Position numbers and translations under genes: made by a program
DNA from: UBA817 sp049889215
Lineage (GTDB): Bacteria; Margulisbacteria; Marinamargulisbacteria; UBA817
Reading direction: 5' to 3'
Length of the DNA stretch: 22,806 bases
NCBI GenBank assembly: GCA_049889215.1
Contig: JBMHDV010000025.1
Location: forward strand, 1-22,806
Notes under the pieces: model-generated
Databases searched by the model: none
Seen by the model: only the letters and a program-made list of their open reading frames with translations
Told to the model about the DNA's origin: nothing
Shown here: piece after piece, positions 18,855 to 22,806 of the stretch
Layout: each line of letters opens with the position of its first letter
Numbering within the stretch: position 1 is the stretch's first letter

Positions 18855-19791
18855 ATTGTAACTCCATTTCAGCAATTTCTTGCAGTATTTGTTTAATTTG
18901 ATCGTAAGACTCCACTGTCGATAAGTATTTTTTAAAGGGCTTAGCCCCCCAAACACCTTTAACATACGCCAATAAATGCTTCCGTATTTCACGCGTACCA
19001 ACTCGATCACCTTTGTGCTCAATGAGATATTTAGCATGGTTTAGAATTACAGGTAAACGATCAATAAATCGTTCTGGTTTTTGCCCAGTAAAAATCCAAG
19101 GGTTACCAAACGTCGCCTGACCAATGTAAAACCCATCCAACGATGAACAATACCGCTCACCATCCGCTAAAGATTCAATCCCACCATTCCCTATCACAGG
19201 AATACGAAGTGCTGATTTCAAGTTATAGACTTCCTCATATTGGGGAGCAACTTTATACGGGACTTGATAGGTACGTGCATGAATACAAATCATATCCGCA
19301 CCCGCATTTTGAACAGCCATCCCAAAATCAACAAGGTCATCACCACTGGACCAACCCAATCGTGTTTTAACAGAAACAGGCAAATCAGTTGCTTTTGCAA
19401 CAGCTTCAACAAGTTTACACGCCAAGTCTGGGTTTTTTCGTAGTGCAACGCCATGCTCTGACTTCACCACTTTTTTGGATGGACACCCCATATTTAAATC
19501 AATCCCAGAAAACCCCATATCTTCACAAACTTTGGTTGCCGTCACAAATGTTTCAACATTTTTACCAAAGATCTGAGCAATCACAGGTTGTTCACTGGGG
19601 TCAAAATACAATTTTTTCTTTAACTTTTCTGCTGAAAAGTGGAGGCCATCTGCAGATGTGAATTCGGTAACTGTTACAATATTCGGATTCACTTCCTTGC
19701 AAATACGACGAAACGCCGAATCTGAATAGCCATCCATAGGTGCTAGGCCAATAATGGGTTTTGGCAAATCCTGCCAGAACTGCTTACTCAT
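18820..19791 (-). CDS. dus: tRNA-dihydrouridine synthase
   Basis: This 323-aa FMN enzyme reduces uridine to dihydrouridine in tRNA loops. The TIM barrel begins with GLAPMDGYSDSAFR at 15-28. The catalytic cysteine is Cys103 in NMGCPSKKV, and FMN- and RNA-contacting residues include Lys142 (VKTRLGW) and His171 (IHART). IGNGG and the GFYIGQATFGNPWIF region complete the phosphate site. The family is certain; the subgroup (DusA, B or C) is not, although the NMGCP loop is closest to DusB. The start ATG lacks a good ribosome site; TAAGCT 6 nt upstream is a weak -10 candidate. Confidence 0.9.
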   Translation of the reverse strand: MSKQFWQDLPKPIIGLAPMDGYSDSAFRRICKEVNPNIVTVTEFTSADGLHFSAEKLKKKLYFDPSEQPVIAQIFGKNVETFVTATKVCEDMGFSGIDLNMGCPSKKVVKSEHGVALRKNPDLACKLVEAVAKATDLPVSVKTRLGWSSGDDLVDFGMAVQNAGADMICIHARTYQVPYKVAPQYEEVYNLKSALRIPVIGNGGIESLADGERYCSSLDGFYIGQATFGNPWIFTGQKPERFIDRLPVILNHAKYLIEHKGDRVGTREIRKHLLAYVKGVWGAKPFKKYLSTVESYDQIKQILQEIAEMELQYVKENRTLQFA

Positions 19792-19839
19792 GAACTTAGC
19801 TTAACAAATGAGGCTAATATTGACTAGAAGCTAACATAA

Positions 19840-20244
19840 TCATTGATTCAACAATGGTTGCTCTAACGGATTTTTTGTTCGACACAATGGACAGCTGTTA
19901 TTTTCTTTGTGCAACCAATAATTTAAAGAAAATATTCGAAACCGATGAATACAACGGGTGGTAACACTCACTGATGGGAGTAACAATTTAAAGGAAATCG
20001 GATCTTCACCATATTTATTCAATAGAGCGTCATAACGAACTAAAAAACCACGGGCATGCCGTTGAATAACAACCGCAGAATGATGTTGCAATACGCGCTT
20101 CTTTTTTGATTGCCTCAATCGAAACTGAGACTGAATTTTTATTGCGGCTTGATGGTCTTGCTGAGAGTGCCCTCCAAAGCAAAAATCAAACAAGCACCTT
20201 AACAATATGAAGCTCCAATTGCTCTCACAACTATATAGTAGCAA
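19840..20244 (-). CDS. Tandem-IQ, one-zinc RING/U-box-like protein, copy 1
   Basis: This 134-aa protein is a paralog of the gene at 20305-20709. A hydrophobic N-terminus (1-24) could be a membrane or signal segment. Two IQ motifs follow, 23 residues apart as in myosins: IQSQFRLRQSK from residue 37 and a perfect IQRHARGFLVR from residue 60. IQ motifs bind calmodulin. Residues about 80-122 resemble a RING/U-box: Cys98-x-His100 and Cys118-x2-Cys121 would hold the second zinc site, while the first-site cysteines are gone. Asp81 stands where the relatives have Cys. The start is TTG, accepted because the N-terminal MLL...C...W...RCL pattern and upstream AAAATAGAA match the paralog. I infer a host-targeted ligase-like effector. 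Confidence 0.7.
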   Translation of the reverse strand: MLLYSCESNWSFILLRCLFDFCFGGHSQQDHQAAIKIQSQFRLRQSKKKRVLQHHSAVVIQRHARGFLVRYDALLNKYGEDPISFKLLLPSVSVTTRCIHRFRIFSLNYWLHKENNSCPLCRTKNPLEQPLLNQ

Positions 20245-20284
20245 ATTAATTCTATTTTAATTATAAAATTTTATTTATCTTCAA

Positions 20285-20306
20285 AACCATCCTTAAATCA
20301 ATGGTT
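20285..20306 (-). terminator. Weak hairpin after RING-like copy 2
   Basis: AACCAT and ATGGTT pair around a 10-nt loop at the stop codon of the upstream gene, followed on the minus strand only by TTTT within a few bases. It may slow polymerase between the two paralogs but is a poor terminator. Confidence 0.25.
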
Positions 20307-20709
20307 AAATCGACAGTGATTTTAGCAATTGTTTAGGTTGAGAACGCCGACACAGTGGACAAGAATTATCCTTGTTTAGCCATTGGTTTAGCGCAACAAT
20401 ACGAAATCGATGCCCACAAATGGTTTCCATCGATACTGGAGGCAATAACAATTGAAATGAAATTGGACACTCATCATATTTTAAACTCAAGGCATCCTGT
20501 CGAACCAAAAAACCACGGATGTTTTTTTGGATTTTTATCGCCGCTTGCCGTTGCAAATGAAATCGGCGTTTTGCTTGCATGGAACGAACTTTATTTTGAA
20601 TCGTTTTCGCCGCATACCGCCGATAACGCGAACGACGACCAGATATGCAATCCGCCAAACATCGTATCACTGCAATACTCCAGATATAGCCACAAAGAAA
20701 TAGTAGCAC
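20305..20709 (-). CDS. Tandem-IQ, one-zinc RING/U-box-like protein, copy 2
   Basis: This 134-aa protein has the same layout as copy 1. The hydrophobic N-terminus (1-23) is followed by arginine-rich sequence, then IQ motifs at 37 (IQNKVRSMQAKRR) and 60 (IQKNIRGFLVR, a perfect IQxxxRGxxxR). The C-terminal domain reads CPISFQLLLP (Cys81), ICGHRF (Cys98, His100), LNQWL and CPLCR (Cys117, Cys120). This keeps the second zinc site and loses the first, as in SP-RING domains, and the CPI...WL...CP pattern also recalls U-boxes. Such folds recruit E2 enzymes. The start is GTG, with TAAAAT 9 nt upstream and a TTGCTG -35 at 17 nt spacing. It lies 23 nt after the membrane-protein gene, so it may also be read from the upstream promoter. 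Confidence 0.75.
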   Translation of the reverse strand: MLLFLCGYIWSIAVIRCLADCISGRRSRYRRYAAKTIQNKVRSMQAKRRFHLQRQAAIKIQKNIRGFLVRQDALSLKYDECPISFQLLLPPVSMETICGHRFRIVALNQWLNKDNSCPLCRRSQPKQLLKSLSI

Positions 20710-20732
20710 AGAGCTTCTATTTTACATAATCA

Positions 20733-21497
20733 TCATTTTGGCAGCAACGGTATTCTAGTTTCGGGGTGTGAAGGAAACATAGGCAATAGTTCCAATCGGA
20801 CAACTGCCCCCAAAACCAAGAATGATGCCGTGGTTAATAATGCGTTATTAACAGCTTCATCTACACCGTTAGAATGGGTGGTAATTGCAAAGGCACTAAA
20901 CGTAGCAATCCCTAAAAATAACGCTGTTAATGCATGTTTTTGATGGCTCGGAACATTATTATTAAACAATTGATAAAGCTCAGAAGCCACATTGACAACA
21001 TTCACCATCTGACAAGCAATAATGATTTGATTAAAGGTATCGGAAGAATCGCTGGACTGAAACCAATGTTGGGTTGCCATTAAACCGCCGCCGCTTAACA
21101 AGGCCACCATCATCAATGGTCGGGATTGTGTCCACTGCTTCATTAACAATGCCCCAGACTGCATACCATACGCACCTGTTGTGCAAGCTTGGTTATCTGA
21201 CAATGTAAATGCCACACCTGCACAAGCAAAAAAGGCCACGGCCATATTAACCAATGTCGCTTTTTGAATGTCATCCACCGACTGACACGTGAGCAATTTG
21301 GTCATTGCAGACCGATTCCCTGGCAATAGTGCCAATAACAACCAACTGGCTGCCGATGAGCCAACAATAAAGGATGCTGGTTTCCCAGCCATCGTCCATG
21401 GGGCCAACGCCGATGCATAAAGCGATGAACTTGCATACGCAATTATTGAAACTGTATCCGTCCAACGGCAACCAATGATTTTATAATTAACCATCAT
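20733..21497 (-). CDS. Multi-spanning membrane protein of unknown function
   Basis: I do not recognise this 254-aa protein. It has about six or seven hydrophobic helices rich in Ala, Ser and Leu, for example IIAYASSSLYASALAPW, ASWLLLALL, MAVAFFACAGVAF, LMMVALLSGGGLM and LTALFLGIATFSAF, and ends in a polar tail (PETRIPLLPK). The ATG at 21497 lies inside the last codons of the RING-like gene (11-nt overlap), so it is translated by coupling; an in-frame TTG at 21509 is possible. Its place between RING-like genes suggests it belongs to the same effector set, either as a partner or as a protein inserted into a host membrane. That role is only inferred. Confidence 0.65.
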   Translation of the reverse strand: MMVNYKIIGCRWTDTVSIIAYASSSLYASALAPWTMAGKPASFIVGSSAASWLLLALLPGNRSAMTKLLTCQSVDDIQKATLVNMAVAFFACAGVAFTLSDNQACTTGAYGMQSGALLMKQWTQSRPLMMVALLSGGGLMATQHWFQSSDSSDTFNQIIIACQMVNVVNVASELYQLFNNNVPSHQKHALTALFLGIATFSAFAITTHSNGVDEAVNNALLTTASFLVLGAVVRLELLPMFPSHPETRIPLLPK

Positions 21498-21828
21498 AAA
21501 ATGAATCAAAGCCCATTAGTTCTGGATCGCCCATTGCACCAGCAAATACTGGCATTCGAACCCGCAACGGGGCATTAAATAGAGAAGATGCACCATCAGG
21601 TATACTACGAACAATATGACGACAAATTGGGCAAGTTACATGATCACTTAACCATTGATCCAACGCATTCGTATCGAACTTGTGCCCACATACTGTTATT
21701 GTTGTATGATTCGGGTCAAGCAGATCATGAGTTATGGGACAAAACTGTTGTGGCACCTGCCGCTGACGAATCCTCTGCGTTATAGGAAGACGTGGTGATT
21801 GCCCACTTGATTGTGAAATATAACCCAT
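21487..21828 (-). CDS. One-zinc RING/U-box-like protein, copy 3 without IQ motifs
   Basis: This 113-aa protein has a polar, Gln- and Arg-rich N-terminus (1-28), then the RING/U-box-like domain: CPITHDLL (Cys30), VCGHKF (Cys47, His49), LDQWL and CPICR (Cys66, Cys69). As in the two IQ proteins, the C-x-H and C-x2-C ligands of the second zinc site are kept and the first site is reduced to one Cys. A 40-residue tail follows, ending in acidic GFDSFYDG. No signal peptide. The ATG at 21828 is preferred to the in-frame GTG at 21834 because a TTTACA-17-TACATT promoter ends 6 nt before it. It is first of a probable operon with the membrane protein and the two IQ proteins. Confidence 0.75.
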   Translation of the reverse strand: MGYISQSSGQSPRLPITQRIRQRQVPQQFCPITHDLLDPNHTTITVCGHKFDTNALDQWLSDHVTCPICRHIVRSIPDGASSLFNAPLRVRMPVFAGAMGDPELMGFDSFYDG

Positions 21829-21834
21829 AGGCAC

Positions 21835-21863
21835 AATGTATCAAAGCCTTTTAAAAATGTAAA
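21835..21863 (-). promoter_or_regulatory. Leaderless promoter of the RING-like cluster
   Basis: On the minus strand TTTACA (21863-21858), a 17-nt spacer and TACATT (21840-21835) form a good sigma-70 promoter. The -10 ends 6 nt before the ATG at 21828. The -35 is identical to that of the 23S promoter. Confidence 0.6.
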
Positions 21864-21880
21864 TTTTACCAAAAAGACCC

Positions 21881-21909
21881 TAGGCACAAAACTCAGCCTA
21901 CGATATAAT
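21881..21909 (+). promoter_or_regulatory. Leaderless promoter of the DUF3817 gene
   Basis: TATAAT at 21904-21909 stands 6 nt before the ATG at 21916. A four-of-six -35 match, TAGGCA, is 17 nt upstream at 21881-21886. It is divergent from the RING-like cluster promoter in the same 87-nt gap. Confidence 0.6.
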
Positions 21910-21915
21910 TAAATC

Positions 21916-22221
21916 ATGAAAAAAATAAGCATTGGCCAATTGCGTTTTATATCCTTAATTGAAGGGATTTCTTTTCTATTATTGTTATTCATTGGTATGC
22001 CACTTAAGTATGGGTTTGGCATTAAAGAAGTTAATATGGTACTTGGCATGATTCACGGTGGTCTCACCATGGTCTTTTGCTTGGTGTTGGGGTTAACTTG
22101 GATTCAAAAAACATTATCCACACGTTGGTGCATTGGTGTTTTTATAGCCTCACTGCTTCCTTTTGGAGCATTTGTGGCTGAATCACGACTAAAACAACAG
22201 CAACAATTGCAGTATAATTAA
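21916..22221 (+). CDS. DUF3817 family membrane protein
   Basis: This 101-aa protein matches the DUF3817 pattern of small bacterial inner-membrane proteins. It opens with LRFISLIEGISFLLLLFIGMPLKYGFG, where the Arg and the Glu in the first helix are typical. Two more helices follow (VNMVLGMIHGGLTMVFCLVLGLTW and WCIGVFIASLLPFGAF), then a Gln-rich end. The family has no settled function. No ribosome site is present; a TATAAT 6 nt upstream suggests a leaderless mRNA. Its stop codon overlaps the -10 of hisC. Confidence 0.8.
   Translation: MKKISIGQLRFISLIEGISFLLLLFIGMPLKYGFGIKEVNMVLGMIHGGLTMVFCLVLGLTWIQKTLSTRWCIGVFIASLLPFGAFVAESRLKQQQQLQYN
22213..22218 (+). promoter_or_regulatory. -10 element of a leaderless hisC promoter
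   Basis: A perfect TATAAT lies inside the last codons of the DUF3817 gene and ends 6 nt before the hisC ATG. The -35 region is weak. There is no Shine-Dalgarno sequence between. Confidence 0.5.
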
Positions 22222-22224
22222 GCC

Positions 22225-22806
22225 ATGTTTAATCCAAAAATTAACGAAATCACCCCCTACACACCCGGCCAATCCATTGAGTCCATACAACAGCAATATG
22301 GGCTATCAGAAATTATTAAATTGGCATCCAACGAAAACCCCTTAGGCCCCGCCATAGATTATGCCAGTGTTCAAAGCAAGATTGAATTTTACCCAGATTA
22401 CCACTCCCACCCATTCATTAACACCCTTGCAGAACATTTAAATGTAAGTACGAATCAATTAATTCTTGGCAATGGTAGTGACGAAATACTGCAAATCATT
22501 GCTTTAGCGTTAATATCTCCTGGTGATGAAATTTTAAGTGCCAGTTGCACATTTTCTGAATACAAGTTCGTGGCCCAAGTAACCGGGGCAACCTATGTCG
22601 CCGCACCAATGGATGGTTACACCTACAGCGTTGATGCATTAATTAAGGCAATCACTCCAAAAACGAAAATCATTTTTATCGCAAACCCCAACAATCCAAC
22701 TGGAACCATGCTCCCGCACAATGAAATCAAGCGTTTATTAGATGCAACCAGTAAAACAACGTTGGTGGTATTGGATGAAGCCTATGCAGAGTATGTCACC
22801 GATCCC
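22225..22806 (+). CDS. hisC: Histidinol-phosphate aminotransferase, 5' part
   Basis: The frame from the ATG at 22225 stays open to the window end (194 codons of about 350). It is a class I/II PLP aminotransferase of the HisC type, which converts imidazole acetol phosphate and glutamate to histidinol phosphate in histidine synthesis. Diagnostic stretches are IKLASNENPLGP at 31-42, LGNGSDEIL at 81-89 (cofactor phosphate side), the conserved NPNNPTG at 154-160 and LDEAYAEY at 183-190. The PLP lysine lies beyond the window. It begins 3 nt after the DUF3817 stop. Related enzymes acting on aromatic keto acids look similar, so substrate is probable, not certain. Confidence 0.88.
   Translation, partial: MFNPKINEITPYTPGQSIESIQQQYGLSEIIKLASNENPLGPAIDYASVQSKIEFYPDYHSHPFINTLAEHLNVSTNQLILGNGSDEILQIIALALISPGDEILSASCTFSEYKFVAQVTGATYVAAPMDGYTYSVDALIKAITPKTKIIFIANPNNPTGTMLPHNEIKRLLDATSKTTLVVLDEAYAEYVTDP

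Noticed and set aside
18855..19037. Longer gcvT start at 19037
   Set aside because: It would overlap dus by over 200 nt, and the added residues do not match the T-protein family. The ATG at 18854 has GGAG 7 nt upstream.
20355..20729. A 124-codon plus-strand frame opposite IQ/RING-like copy 2
   Set aside because: It is antisense to a gene with conserved motifs and a paralog, and has no family resemblance or ribosome site of its own.
21829..21834. GTG start two codons upstream for RING-like copy 3
   Set aside because: The predicted promoter would start transcription at or after this GTG, and the ATG at 21828 has the 6-nt spacing shared with other genes.

Overview
The window is AT-rich, tightly packed bacterial DNA. 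It looks gammaproteobacterial: a proteorhodopsin with the D-T-E proton-pump residues, ManC, HflX, a fimbrial-type usher and HisC. Several genes resemble host-directed effectors of intracellular bacteria. These are an OTU-type cysteine protease and two proteins that join tandem IQ (calmodulin-binding) motifs to a one-zinc RING/U-box-like fold, with a third relative nearby. My best guess is an aquatic, protist- or animal-associated relative of Legionellales. That placement is inference; no 16S gene is present to test it.

Layout. 1-71: start of a minus-strand gene that runs off the window. 198-848: very basic coiled-coil protein. 891-1577: proteorhodopsin. 1647-2237: pyrE. 2234-3505 (minus): OTU-like protease, tail-to-tail with pyrE. 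3599-6760 (minus): 5S and 23S rRNA with no 16S upstream; the 23S has its own promoter and a processing stem. 6983-13597 (plus): a surface-glycan gene set (manC, GT4 glycosyltransferase, O-antigen ligase/O-oligosaccharyltransferase, membrane-anchored TPR protein) ending in hflX. 13572-17721 (minus): a pilin-like subunit, a perfect-palindrome terminator, and an oversized usher with an extra charged tail. 17808-19791 (minus): dus overlapping gcvT. 19840-21834 (minus): the IQ/RING-like cluster with a multi-spanning membrane protein. 21916-22806 (plus): a DUF3817 protein and the start of hisC.

How the genes fit together. manC makes GDP-mannose, the GT4 enzyme uses an activated sugar, and the ligase transfers or polymerises the glycan at the membrane. 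The usher and pilin-like protein probably build a surface fibre, although no periplasmic chaperone is visible. The RING-like proteins (candidate ubiquitin or SUMO-type ligases) and the OTU protein (candidate deubiquitinase) could act on opposite sides of host ubiquitin signalling. The IQ motifs point to calmodulin, a eukaryotic protein.

Gene starts show a strong local pattern. At least seven genes have a -10 hexamer (mostly TATAAT) separated by exactly 6 nt from the ATG or GTG, with no Shine-Dalgarno sequence, so their mRNAs are probably leaderless. Other genes (the partial first gene, the rhodopsin, the OTU gene, the pilin-like gene, gcvT) have clear purine-rich ribosome sites. No tRNA, CRISPR array, insertion sequence or att site was seen.
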